From assembly GCA_051881615.1 (NCBI GenBank), contig JBJEQF010000033.1:25252-89251 (forward strand): 64,000 nucleotides of DNA. Reading direction: 5' to 3'. The DNA comes from CAMFTQ01 sp051881615 (GTDB taxonomy: Bacteria; Bacillota; Clostridia; Oscillospirales; Acutalibacteraceae). This document shows, one piece after another, positions 18,059 through 26,520 of this stretch. The stretch's first letter is position 1. Each line of letters opens with the position of its first letter. The notes under the pieces were generated by a model. The model was not told where the DNA came from, made no database searches, and saw only the letters and a list, made by a program, of their open reading frames with translations. A program made the position numbers and the translations under genes.

Positions 18059-18667
18059 TCAATACTCCACAGGCGGTTTTCTGCGAGTTATCTTATCCCC
18101 TCTGCCGTAGCGCTGTTTACCGCCGTTTTTCCTTTCACTGCTCTTTGTGCTGAACAGCACCGCCAGAATAACAACAACGCCTATGCCTGTGCAAATCCAC
18201 GACACTATGCCTGCCGTTGCGTTTACTGTGGGGTTTTCTATATGCGAGCCTACGGCAGTCGGTAGCTGTAGGCTGTCCTTGTCAACTGTCGGGAGCATAT
18301 CATCGTATGTATCCTCCTGTGTTTCCGATTGAATATATTCCGTTTTCTCCTGCGTCTGTGTTTCCTGTGTGGAGGTCTGCTCCTCGCCTGATGTTTCTGC
18401 TTCTGTCGTTTCAGGCTCTGTTTGCTCCTGCGTCTGCTGTTGCGTCGTTGTCTGTGCTTCTTCTGTAACAGGCTCAGTTTCCTGCTCGCTATCGGTTTGC
18501 GGCTCTGTTTCCTCCTCTGTCGGTGGATCTGTTATGTCTGTATAAGTGCTGTCCGGCTGTGTATCGTCTAAATCAGGCTCGGCATATGCAGTTATAAAAG
18601 AAAACAAAGCGATAAAAACCGTCACAAATACTGCAACACCTGTTTTAAAAATCCTTGTATCAAACAT
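18059..18667 (-). CDS. Hypothetical membrane protein with Thr/Glu/Gln-rich extracellular region
   Basis: I do not recognise a family. The 202 residues comprise an N-terminal signal or membrane segment (residues 7-29), a long low-complexity region of repeated TEE/TEP/QTQ units (about 40-135), a second membrane helix (about 153-173), and a short basic cytoplasmic tail. GAGGA precedes the ATG. The architecture suggests an extended surface stalk held by a C-terminal helix. It lies between spoIIP and the CmpB-like gene. Confidence 0.7.
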   Translation of the reverse strand: MFDTRIFKTGVAVFVTVFIALFSFITAYAEPDLDDTQPDSTYTDITDPPTEEETEPQTDSEQETEPVTEEAQTTTQQQTQEQTEPETTEAETSGEEQTSTQETQTQEKTEYIQSETQEDTYDDMLPTVDKDSLQLPTAVGSHIENPTVNATAGIVSWICTGIGVVVILAVLFSTKSSERKNGGKQRYGRGDKITRRKPPVEY

Positions 18668-18719
18668 TCTGATTCCTCATAACATTTTATAATTCGACTT
18701 TGCCTTCAATTCTAACATA

Positions 18720-19799
18720 TTATTGCTCACTTTGCAACACCTTTGCCAAAGCCTTGCCTAACAATTCGCCCGAATATTTTGCCTCGTCAAGCGAGTTTGC
18801 ATCTGTGCCGACTTCAATAAGCAGAGAGCCTGTGTTTACATTCATATTATACACAAAGTTGCCGAAGCTAAGCGGTCTTGTCATACCGGGGAACATTGTT
18901 TCTGCCGTTTTCTGCAAGCGAAGAGCAAAGCGCAGATTGTAGTTCCAATCGGGAAAATCAAGTGAACCGTCACTGTCGTAGCCTGCCATTATCATAATTT
19001 GCGCTGCTTTTTTGCCGTTGTACTCAAAGGTCGGCTTTATCTTGCCGTTTTCTTCTGTACCGATTGAATCTCGGTGAATATCAAGCACTACCTTTATGTT
19101 CGGGTATTTTTTGATGTATTTTTCTATTGTATCATAGCTTCTGTAGTATGCTCCGCTGTAGCTTGGACTATCGTGTATTTCTGTAGCGTGTACTGCACCT
19201 ATGCCTGCATTTTTGAGCTGCTTTACAATCTGCTCGCCTACACTGCAAACGTTTTTTTCCTTGTTTTCTGTTCGGGGGTAAAACGCCTCTTCATAATAGC
19301 CGTTATCGTCAGTCATATATGATTCGCACGTGTGCGTGTGCATAACAAGCACCTGAACCTGTCTTGATGAGTCAATCTCAAAGCCGAGCGGCTCGTCAAG
19401 GAGCTTGCCTATATCAAGTGCGTAGCCTGTTTTGTTTTTGACATAGAAGTTTTCAAACTGTGTGCCGCCTGCGCCATACTGCGTTTCGATTATTTTGTGC
19501 TTTTTTAGGGTGCTTTTATCTGCTTGTTCTGTTTTAGTTTCTGCGTTTGTTGTCTGCTCGGGCGGTGCTGTCGCATTTGTTTGTGACGGATTTTTTGTAC
19601 TGCCTGATGTATTGTCAGATTTTTTCTCTGCATAAAAGTCTGCGTCTGACATTGTAAGCGATGCTGCGGCTAAAATTGCTTTTTGCTCTGCACCCTCTAT
19701 CTGTGGCAAACGCACAAATGTGCTTATAACCGCAAGGCAGACAAGGCACAAGGAGCTGATGCAAACCAAAATATTTTTTCTGCTTCTGTTTAATTTCAA
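18720..19799 (-). CDS. spoIIP: Stage II sporulation protein P
   Basis: Peptidoglycan amidase/endopeptidase acting in forespore engulfment together with SpoIID and SpoIIM. The 359-residue protein has one N-terminal membrane anchor, a variable linker, and the SpoIIP catalytic domain with VLVMHTHTCESY and VVLDIHRDS, whose His and Glu residues are the expected metal ligands. The TTG at 19799 is chosen because GGCGGTGAT lies at SD distance; a TTG at 19814 overlaps that site. It follows gpr, as in Bacillus, where gpr and spoIIP are adjacent. Confidence 0.92.
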   Translation of the reverse strand: MKLNRSRKNILVCISSLCLVCLAVISTFVRLPQIEGAEQKAILAAASLTMSDADFYAEKKSDNTSGSTKNPSQTNATAPPEQTTNAETKTEQADKSTLKKHKIIETQYGAGGTQFENFYVKNKTGYALDIGKLLDEPLGFEIDSSRQVQVLVMHTHTCESYMTDDNGYYEEAFYPRTENKEKNVCSVGEQIVKQLKNAGIGAVHATEIHDSPSYSGAYYRSYDTIEKYIKKYPNIKVVLDIHRDSIGTEENGKIKPTFEYNGKKAAQIMIMAGYDSDGSLDFPDWNYNLRFALRLQKTAETMFPGMTRPLSFGNFVYNMNVNTGSLLIEVGTDANSLDEAKYSGELLGKALAKVLQSEQ

Positions 19800-19858
19800 A
19801 AAATCACCGCCCAAATTTTCACCTTATAAATCGTATGCAAGGACGCTCCTTTTAATAC

Positions 19859-20743
19859 TCATAATAAGGATAAAAGCTGTGAAATATCAAAATCCTTGTG
19901 AAGTGCGCAGTTAAGCGACATTGAGATAAGCTTTGACGCTCTGTCGATTAAAAGGTCGATTTCCTTAGGAGTAACAACCATTGCCCTGCCCTTGGGCGTT
20001 ACTCTTGACAAAAGCTCACTGCTCTGTTTTTCGCTTTCAACGGTGAGCAAATCAAGTGCTAACGTTGAAGCGTCAACTACTGTCGGAACGCCTATTGCTA
20101 CTACGGGTACGCCCATAGTATCTGCGTTAATTTTTGTTCTGTGATTGCCTACTCCTGCACCGGGGGAAATGCCTGTGTCTGAAATCTGAAGCGTACAGCC
20201 TAATCTTTCAAGATGTCTTGACGCAAGCGCATCAATGGCAACTATGGCTGTGGGGCGGATTTTTCTGACAACGCTCTCTATATATTCGCCTGTTTCTATG
20301 CCTGTCTGTCCTGTCACACCTGTTGTTAAAACTGCAACAGGTCGCAATTTGTCAAGTCCTGTGCTTCTTGCTATCTCGCCCGAAATATGACGTGTTGCAA
20401 GTATCTGCGAGGCGGTTTTTGGACCTAACGCGTCAGGCGTAATTTTCACGTTGCCAAGCCCTACTACAAGCACAAGTCCGTTTACAGGCAGTAGCCTGCG
20501 TATTTCCTTGCCCACCGCAACAAGCCTTTTGTCCGTTTCACGAAAATCATCCGTAAGCGGCGGCAGCTCTATTGTGATATACGTACCCCTCTCCTTGTGC
20601 AAAAGCTGTCCTGCTCTGGCTGTTTTAACAACGAGCTTTTCGATTTCTATGCCGTCCTTTTTCTCTGATGAATAGTCAACTCCTGCCAAGTCCTCACCGA
20701 CAATTTCACGAGCCTCTACGGCTAAGTCAGTACGCAGCTGCAT
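19859..20743 (-). CDS. gpr: Spore germination protease GPR
   Basis: Degrades small acid-soluble spore proteins at germination, releasing amino acids. The 294-residue protein starts MQLRTDLAVEA, with the pro-region and conserved family blocks (LVVGLGN, TGVTGQTGIETGEY, GAGVGNHR). AAAGGAG precedes the ATG. Its presence with spoIIP is the strongest evidence that the host makes spores. A forespore-type promoter lies upstream. Confidence 0.95.
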   Translation of the reverse strand: MQLRTDLAVEAREIVGEDLAGVDYSSEKKDGIEIEKLVVKTARAGQLLHKERGTYITIELPPLTDDFRETDKRLVAVGKEIRRLLPVNGLVLVVGLGNVKITPDALGPKTASQILATRHISGEIARSTGLDKLRPVAVLTTGVTGQTGIETGEYIESVVRKIRPTAIVAIDALASRHLERLGCTLQISDTGISPGAGVGNHRTKINADTMGVPVVAIGVPTVVDASTLALDLLTVESEKQSSELLSRVTPKGRAMVVTPKEIDLLIDRASKLISMSLNCALHKDFDISQLLSLL

Positions 20744-20776
20744 AACAAAACTCCTTTACATATAAAAGCATACGTT

Positions 20777-20805
20777 TATTATGCAGATTTAAAGCGTATA
20801 TATAC
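20777..20805 (-). promoter_or_regulatory. Candidate sigma-G/F promoter of gpr
   Basis: On the - strand GTATA (20805-20801) and CATAATA (20783-20777) are 17 bases apart. This fits the known sigma-G pattern (GHATR, 17-18 bases, CATWMTA), and gpr is a known forespore gene. Confidence 0.5.
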
Positions 20806-20824
20806 CGCAAATATTAACATTACC

Positions 20825-20853
20825 TTTACACCGCCACAGATAAATGGTATAAT
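20825..20853 (+). promoter_or_regulatory. Sigma-A-type promoter of the secreted protease
   Basis: TTTACA (20825-20830) and a consensus TATAAT (20848-20853) are spaced by 17 bases, about 35 bases before the gene. Confidence 0.7.
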
Positions 20854-20887
20854 AAAACAAACTTTATATACAGAGGTTTATAAAAAT

Positions 20888-22519
20888 ATGAAGCTGAAAA
20901 AAATATCTGCAATACTGCTTACATTCCTCACAATTACTTCTTCTGCCGCAACTGCCAATGCCGCAGTAATCGGCAAAAACGGTCAGATAAACGCTTACAG
21001 CTCAACAGGCTATAACAGTTTAGCAACAGCTGATGAAGCAGATTTCTCTGCTCTGCCCTCCTATTACAACGGAAAAGAAGAGCTTAATCTGTATCCGCCA
21101 AGGGTTCAGAAATACAACGCCTGCTGGGCATACGCCGGAACAGCCGCCTTTGAAGCAAAGCTTGCCAAAAGCTCAATAACAGCCGAGCGTCAGTCAGAAA
21201 CATTTATAAATTACTTTGGCACACCCGAAAGCGACAATACAGGCTGGATACGCTCCTATACCGACAGCGGATATTCGTATATTACAGTCGGCGCTTTCAC
21301 CTCGTGGTCTGCGCCGCTTTTCGAAGAGCAGTTTCCGCTTGATACGCAGTACAATGGATTTAGAAATCTGACAAAAGATCTTTATCCGTCATACGGTGCA
21401 ACGGCGATTGAATACCTTGACGGTACAGACAGAGATGATGTTAAAAGAGCGATAATAAGGGACGGTGCCGTTGTAGCCTCTTTTTCAAGCTTAGGCATAT
21501 ATTACAGCGGTGACAACACAAGCTACTGCTTTCCGAAAAGCTCGCCCTCAAATGAGATCAACGGTCACACAATCGCACTTGTCGGCTGGGACGACAGCTA
21601 TTCAAGAGAAAACTTTTCGTACCCTCCCGAAAACGACGGAGCGTTCCTTGTTAAAAACAGCTGGGGAGTAAACAATTCCTTAGGCGGTTATTTCTGGATT
21701 TCATATGAGGACAAATACCTGTTTGACCCGATGTTCGGCTACGGCTATTCTGTCAGAGATTTCGAGGCTATTGACGAAAAAGACAATATATACCAAAACG
21801 AAATTTACGGCGCAACATATGAATACACACCGCACTTTCAAGAGGGAGAAATAACATATATTTCTCAGTTTGATTTCAAAAAAGGCTATACAAATCTTGA
21901 TAAAATCGTATTTGAAACGCTCTCAAGCGGTCTGCCCTATACTGTTTATTTTATTCCTGTTGAAGACGGTATGCCGACATCAGATACAAGTAAATGGACA
22001 GAGCTTTACAGTGATGTAACCGATTACAGCGGATATATCTGCGCTGATATTGACGATTATACCGTTAAAGAGGGCAAAGGTGCTGTCGGCATAAAGATGA
22101 CAAAAACAAGCGGTGAAAGCACGGCTCTGCCACAAATCGGAGTATGCGAATGGCTTACCCAGCTTAGTCCCGATAATTTTATTTTCCGCAACAAGGCAGA
22201 GTACGGCAAGTGCTTTATTTCGTATAACGGCACAATGACCGACCTTATGGACGACTACAAAAATAAAAATGACACAATAGGCGGAACGTTTGTTATTAAA
22301 GCAATAGCCGATACGGGCGACAGCTTTGTTCAGATAATCGGCGATACAGACCTCGATATAAAGCTGTCGATAAAGGACGTAACGCTTATTCAAAAATATC
22401 TGGCTAATATAGAAGAATTGACAAGACTGCAAAAGAAAAATGCCGATTTTAACAAAAATGATAAAATCGACATTACAGACGCTACCTCAATTCAAAGAAG
22501 TATAGCAAATTCAATTTAG
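20888..22519 (+). CDS. Secreted papain-family (C1A) cysteine protease with C-terminal dockerin
   Basis: The 543-residue protein has a signal peptide (1-26), a C1A peptidase domain with nucleophile Cys in NACWAYAGTAAFE, His in NGHTIALVGWDD and Asn in LVKNSWG, a lectin-like beta domain (about 315-460), and a type I dockerin at about 480-543. The dockerin has two calcium-loop repeats, each followed by an Ile-Gln-containing recognition helix. Dockerins bind cohesins, so the enzyme should dock on a scaffoldin such as the one at 36-38 kb. Proteases with dockerins are known in ruminococci, but their substrate is unclear. The gene is convergent with copA, with 4 bases between them. Confidence 0.9.
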   Translation: MKLKKISAILLTFLTITSSAATANAAVIGKNGQINAYSSTGYNSLATADEADFSALPSYYNGKEELNLYPPRVQKYNACWAYAGTAAFEAKLAKSSITAERQSETFINYFGTPESDNTGWIRSYTDSGYSYITVGAFTSWSAPLFEEQFPLDTQYNGFRNLTKDLYPSYGATAIEYLDGTDRDDVKRAIIRDGAVVASFSSLGIYYSGDNTSYCFPKSSPSNEINGHTIALVGWDDSYSRENFSYPPENDGAFLVKNSWGVNNSLGGYFWISYEDKYLFDPMFGYGYSVRDFEAIDEKDNIYQNEIYGATYEYTPHFQEGEITYISQFDFKKGYTNLDKIVFETLSSGLPYTVYFIPVEDGMPTSDTSKWTELYSDVTDYSGYICADIDDYTVKEGKGAVGIKMTKTSGESTALPQIGVCEWLTQLSPDNFIFRNKAEYGKCFISYNGTMTDLMDDYKNKNDTIGGTFVIKAIADTGDSFVQIIGDTDLDIKLSIKDVTLIQKYLANIEELTRLQKKNADFNKNDKIDITDATSIQRSIANSI

Positions 22520-22523
22520 TTTT

Positions 22524-22733
22524 TTATTTAATATCCGTCACACTATATCCCTGATTGGTAACTGCAAGTTTCAGCGTTTCATCGGGGATTTCTTTTTGCA
22601 TTGTAACAACGGCAGTACCTGTTTTGTGGCTTACCTCTGCCTTTGTTACACCGTCAATCGCTTCAAGAGCGTTTTTTGTGTGCATCTCGCAGTGCATACA
22701 CATCATACCCTCAATTTTCAATGTTTTTTCCAT
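22524..22733 (-). CDS. copZ: Possible separately translated CopZ-like copper chaperone inside copA
   Basis: Within the copA frame, an ATG at 22733 is preceded by AAAGGAG with a 9-base gap. Translation from it would give a 69-residue protein, the normal size of CopZ, with a GMMCMHC copper site near residues 9-15. I see the start signals directly. That they are used to make a free chaperone is inference. It may equally be only the fused domain of CopA. Confidence 0.5.
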   Translation of the reverse strand: MEKTLKIEGMMCMHCEMHTKNALEAIDGVTKAEVSHKTGTAVVTMQKEIPDETLKLAVTNQGYSVTDIK

Positions 22734-25034
22734 AGTCCTTTTCTCCTTTTCTGTATTGATTTTTGAATTATTTTTATGAGTATCCTTTGAATTGCGGATT
22801 TTAAACAGGTTAAGACGAAGTGCGTTTGTGACTACGCTGAAGCTCGACATGCTCATTGCCGCCGCCGCAAACATCGGATTTAACTGCCAGCCGAAAAGTG
22901 ATATAAACGCACCTGCCGCCAAAGGAATACCGATAATGTTGTAAATAAACGCCCAGAACAGGTTTTCGTGAATGTTTTTAAGTGTTGCTTTGCTAAGACG
23001 GATTGCCGCCGGTACATCACTTAGCGAGCTTCTCATCAGCACTACGTCTGCCGCATCAATCGCAACATCAGAGCCTGCTCCTATAGCTATGCCGATATCG
23101 GCACTTGTTAATGCCAAAGCGTCATTTACGCCGTCACCGACCATTATAACCTTTCCCTGTTGCTTTAGTTTGCGGATAACGCTTTCTTTTCCGTCGGGAA
23201 GAACGCCGGCTATTACCTCATCTACGCCCGACCTTTTGCCGATTACATTTGCCGTTAGTTCGTTATCGCCTGTCAGCATTACAACACGAATGCCCATTTT
23301 CTGCATTTCCCTGATTGCCTGAGGACTGTCGTGCTTTACGGTATCTGCTACGGCTATTATACCGCAAAGCTCCTTGTCACGAGCAAAAAACAAAGGTGTT
23401 TTTCCGTCCTTTGTAAGTGCTTCAAACCTTTTCTTTACATCATCGGTGACAAAAACCTTTTCGCTTATAAATTTATAACTGCCTGCATATAAAGCCTTGC
23501 CGTCAAGAGTGGCTGTCAGTCCGTTGCCGGGCATCGACTTAAAGCTTTCAACCTCATCTGCAGTAAGTGCGTATTCCTCTGCTTTTTTATTGACTGCACG
23601 TGCCAAGGGATGCTCGCTCTTTTTTTCAAGCGAATAGGCTGTCTGCAACAGCTCTCTTTCGCTTGATGAGCTTATCGGGATAATATCGGTAACCTCGGGC
23701 TTTCCCTGTGTTATTGTTCCTGTTTTGTCGAGGGCGACAATCTTTGCTTTTCCTGTTTCCTCCAGAGCTTCGGCAGTTTTAAACAGAATTGAGTTTTTCG
23801 CACCCATTCCGTTGCCGACCATAATTGCAACAGGTGTGGCTAGACCGAGCGCACAGGGACAGCTGATTACCAATACCGAGATACCTCTTGCCAGCGCAAA
23901 GCCGAACGTCTGCCCTATGACAAGCCATACGATAGTTGTAATTACGGCAATAGCGATAACAACAGGCACAAACACACCCGACACCTTATCTGCAACCTTT
24001 GCAATCGGCGCTTTAGTTGCGGCAACATCGCTTACCATCTGTATAATTTGCGAAAGCGTGGTATCCTCGCCTACTCTTGTAGCTTCACAGCGGATAAAGC
24101 CTGACTGATTGAGTGTTCCTGCAAAGACCTTGCTCCCCACAGACTTATCGACAGGAATACTTTCTCCCGTTAAGGACGATTCATCTACTGCGCTGTTTCC
24201 GTCAATAACCGTTGCATCAACAGGAATACTTTCGCCCGGTCGCACGACAAAAATATCGCCCTTTGCTACCTGTTCAACAGGAACAGCGATTTCTTCGCCG
24301 TCACGCAGTAGTACGGCTGTTTTCGGCGACAGCTTTATAAGGCTTTTAAGCGCATTGGTAGTTTTGCCCTTTGAGTATGCTTCAAGCATTTTTCCCAGAG
24401 TGATAAGCGCAAGTATCATTCCGGCTGATTCAAAGTAAAGCTCGTGCATATACGACATAACAGCGTCTGCGTTACCCTTTAGCTGTGCGTCTGTCATAGC
24501 AAACAGCGCAAACGTACTGTAGCAAAACGCCGCCGCTGAACCTAACGCAACGAGGGTATCCATATTGGGAGAACGATGCAGCAAGCCTTTAAAGCCGCTG
24601 ACAAAGAATTTCTGATTGATAACCATAATTACAGCTGTCAGAAGTAGCTGTAAAAGTCCCATTGCTATATGATTGTTTTCAAAAAATGCAGGAAGCGGAA
24701 AGCCCCACATCATATATCCCATAGAAACATACATAAGAATAATCAAAAAACCGAGGGACGCAATCAGCCGCTTTTTAAGCAGAGAAATTTCGCTGTCATT
24801 TTCAGACAAGGGTGTTGTTTCAGTCTTTTTATCTGCTTTTTTAGGCACTGCGCTGTAGCCTGCCTTTTTTACCGCTTCCACAATATCCTCGGATCGGGCA
24901 GTTCCCTCTACTCCCATAGAATTTGTCAGCAGGCTGACAGAGCAGGAGGTTACTCCCTTTACACCTGTTACCGCCTTTTCCACTCTGGCGGTACAAGCGG
25001 CACAGCTCATACCTGTTACTGTATATTGCTCCAT
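22524..25034 (-). CDS. copA: Copper-exporting P1B-type ATPase with a fused C-terminal CopZ-like domain
   Basis: The 836-residue pump expels Cu(I) from the cytoplasm. In order: N-terminal metal-binding domain (CAAC at 11-14), eight membrane helices with CPC near 391, phosphorylation Asp of DKTGT near 436, SEHPLARAV, and GDGVNDALAL. After the last helix comes a short Lys/Asn-rich linker and a second complete metal-binding domain (768-836) with the motif GMMCMHC. Most CopA proteins carry metal-binding domains only at the N-terminus. The partner regulator csoR lies 20 bases upstream in the same operon. Confidence 0.94.
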   Translation of the reverse strand: MEQYTVTGMSCAACTARVEKAVTGVKGVTSCSVSLLTNSMGVEGTARSEDIVEAVKKAGYSAVPKKADKKTETTPLSENDSEISLLKKRLIASLGFLIILMYVSMGYMMWGFPLPAFFENNHIAMGLLQLLLTAVIMVINQKFFVSGFKGLLHRSPNMDTLVALGSAAAFCYSTFALFAMTDAQLKGNADAVMSYMHELYFESAGMILALITLGKMLEAYSKGKTTNALKSLIKLSPKTAVLLRDGEEIAVPVEQVAKGDIFVVRPGESIPVDATVIDGNSAVDESSLTGESIPVDKSVGSKVFAGTLNQSGFIRCEATRVGEDTTLSQIIQMVSDVAATKAPIAKVADKVSGVFVPVVIAIAVITTIVWLVIGQTFGFALARGISVLVISCPCALGLATPVAIMVGNGMGAKNSILFKTAEALEETGKAKIVALDKTGTITQGKPEVTDIIPISSSSERELLQTAYSLEKKSEHPLARAVNKKAEEYALTADEVESFKSMPGNGLTATLDGKALYAGSYKFISEKVFVTDDVKKRFEALTKDGKTPLFFARDKELCGIIAVADTVKHDSPQAIREMQKMGIRVVMLTGDNELTANVIGKRSGVDEVIAGVLPDGKESVIRKLKQQGKVIMVGDGVNDALALTSADIGIAIGAGSDVAIDAADVVLMRSSLSDVPAAIRLSKATLKNIHENLFWAFIYNIIGIPLAAGAFISLFGWQLNPMFAAAAMSMSSFSVVTNALRLNLFKIRNSKDTHKNNSKINTEKEKRTMEKTLKIEGMMCMHCEMHTKNALEAIDGVTKAEVSHKTGTAVVTMQKEIPDETLKLAVTNQGYSVTDIK

Positions 25035-25054
25035 AACGAAATTTTCAGTCTCCT

Positions 25055-25363
25055 TTATTTCATCAGCTTTTGCAAGGTAGTGAGTAATTCGTCAATTACC
25101 TCATCCTTGCCCTCTTTTATATCTCTTGCAACGCACCCTCTTATATGATTTGCAAGAAGCTCTCTGTTAAACGCATTAACAGCCGCATTAACGGCGGCAG
25201 ACTGAACTAAGATGTCGGCGCAGTAAGCGTCATTTTCAACCATTTTGCGAATACCCCGAATCTGCCCCTCTATCCTGTTAAGGCGGTGAATAAGCTTTTT
25301 TTGTTCATCATCTGAGCGTTCTGTAGTCTTTTTACAGCATCCGCACAGCTTTTTATCAGACAT
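25055..25363 (-). CDS. csoR: Copper-sensing repressor CsoR
   Basis: All-helical DUF156 repressor of 102 residues with the Cu(I) ligands C48, H73 and C77 in the expected spacing. A Cys-rich N-terminal extension (CGCC at 7-10) is an addition seen in some members. Copper binding releases it from DNA. It lies directly upstream of copA, and an operator lies in its own promoter, so it most likely represses the csoR-copA operon. Confidence 0.92.
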   Translation of the reverse strand: MSDKKLCGCCKKTTERSDDEQKKLIHRLNRIEGQIRGIRKMVENDAYCADILVQSAAVNAAVNAFNRELLANHIRGCVARDIKEGKDEVIDELLTTLQKLMK

Positions 25364-25398
25364 AGCACTGCTCCCCTTCGCACATTTTTATCATCATT

Positions 25399-25427
25399 AT
25401 TATATACCCGTAGGGGGTATATGTCAA
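25399..25427 (-). promoter_or_regulatory. csoR-copA promoter containing a CsoR operator
   Basis: On the - strand a full-consensus TTGACA (25427-25422) and TATAAT (25404-25399) are 17 bases apart. The spacer and -10 hold a perfect 8-bp inverted repeat ATATACCC/GGGTATAT (25402-25409 and 25415-25422) in a G/C-tract context typical of CsoR sites. Repressor binding would block RNA polymerase. Confidence 0.8.
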
Positions 25428-25494
25428 TAAAATTCAAAAATTATTTTTAGTTTTACCGACGGAAGAAAAATTTATCATCTTTTTCTTAAAAATG

Positions 25495-25523
25495 TTGAAA
25501 AGGTTACCGAATAAATTTATAAT
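25495..25523 (+). promoter_or_regulatory. Promoter of the potassium channel gene
   Basis: TTGAAA (25495-25500) and TATAAT (25518-25523) are spaced by 17 bases. The spacer begins with AGGTTACCG, a motif seen again before the VTC operon. Confidence 0.6.
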
Positions 25524-25571
25524 ATACCTAATAAGCAGAGTAAATCTATTTTTGAATGAAGGTGGTCTATC

Positions 25572-26378
25572 TTGTATAAAAAAGCAAAGGCTGAAATCTT
25601 TAATATTATTGAACCGGGCAACGGCATTACCAGCAGGATATTTAACTTAACGATAGTTATACTGATACTTCTGACTTCTGCCACCGTAGTTGCAAACACC
25701 TTTGATATCCCGTTTCATTTGAAAATTATATTCAGCAAAATCGAGCTTGTTTCTATAATTATATTTACGGTTGAATATCTCTTAAGAGTATGGACTGCCG
25801 ATCTGCTCTACCCTGAGCTTTCACCGATAAAAGCAAGGCTTAAATATATCTTTTCTTTTATGGCGCTGATTGATTTTTTTGCTATTTTACCGTTTTATCT
25901 GCTGTTCTTCGTCAAAATCGATTTACGTGCATTACGTGCTCTGCGCGCGATAAGGCTGTTAAGAATTTTTAAATTAAACAGATATACAACTGCATTAAGC
26001 ACTATTGCTCAGGTATTCAAAAACAAAGCAAGTCAGATTATTTCTTCAATGCTTGTTGTGGGATTACTGATGATAATAGCGTCGGTGCTTATGTTCAACA
26101 TTGAGAATGCGGCACAGCCCGATAAATTTTCAAACGCCTTTGACGCTCTGTGGTGGGCAATCGCAACCATTACAACAGTCGGATACGGCGATGTTTACCC
26201 GATAACTGTCGCCGGCAAGCTGCTCGGTATTGTTATTGCACTTATGGGTATCGGAATGGTAGCAGTTCCGACAGGTATAATTACCGCAGGCTTTTCAGAG
26301 GTATTTGACAAGAAAAAATCAGGCGGTGACGAAAAGAAATACTGTCCGTATTGCGGTCATAAAATTGACAGGCAGTAA
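25572..26378 (+). CDS. Six-helix voltage-gated-type potassium channel
   Basis: The 268-residue protein has helices S1-S4 (about 25-150), with the charged S4 segment RALRALRAIRLLRIFKLNR, then S5, a pore loop with the selectivity filter TVGYGD (202-207), and S6. The short C-terminal tail ends in CPYCGHKI, a single zinc-knuckle half. Tetramers would conduct K+ across the membrane. The start is TTG with AAGGTGG upstream. Whether the tail binds metal, perhaps between subunits, is open. Confidence 0.9.
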   Translation: MYKKAKAEIFNIIEPGNGITSRIFNLTIVILILLTSATVVANTFDIPFHLKIIFSKIELVSIIIFTVEYLLRVWTADLLYPELSPIKARLKYIFSFMALIDFFAILPFYLLFFVKIDLRALRALRAIRLLRIFKLNRYTTALSTIAQVFKNKASQIISSMLVVGLLMIIASVLMFNIENAAQPDKFSNAFDALWWAIATITTVGYGDVYPITVAGKLLGIVIALMGIGMVAVPTGIITAGFSEVFDKKKSGGDEKKYCPYCGHKIDRQ

Positions 26379-26457
26379 ATAAAAAATGAAGTCATATACA
26401 GCACCGCACTGCATATTCCTGCGTGTATATACTGCTCTTTGTTAAGAGAAGCGATTT

Positions 26458-26485
26458 TTGTCTTAAGACAATACAAATATATCAT
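26458..26485 (+). promoter_or_regulatory. Palindromic operator-like site at the peroxiredoxin promoter
   Basis: A perfect 14-bp palindrome TTGTCTTAAGACAA (26458-26471) supplies a possible -35 (TTGTCT), with TATCAT (26480-26485) 16 bases later as -10. The binding protein is unknown. Confidence 0.45.
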
Positions 26486-26520
26486 ACACCAACAAAATAA
26501 CTTTACAAAGGAGAATCACT

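Noticed and set aside
22519..22524. Expected terminator between the convergent protease and copA genes
   Set aside because: Only 4 bases separate them and no hairpin with a T-run is visible, so none is reported.
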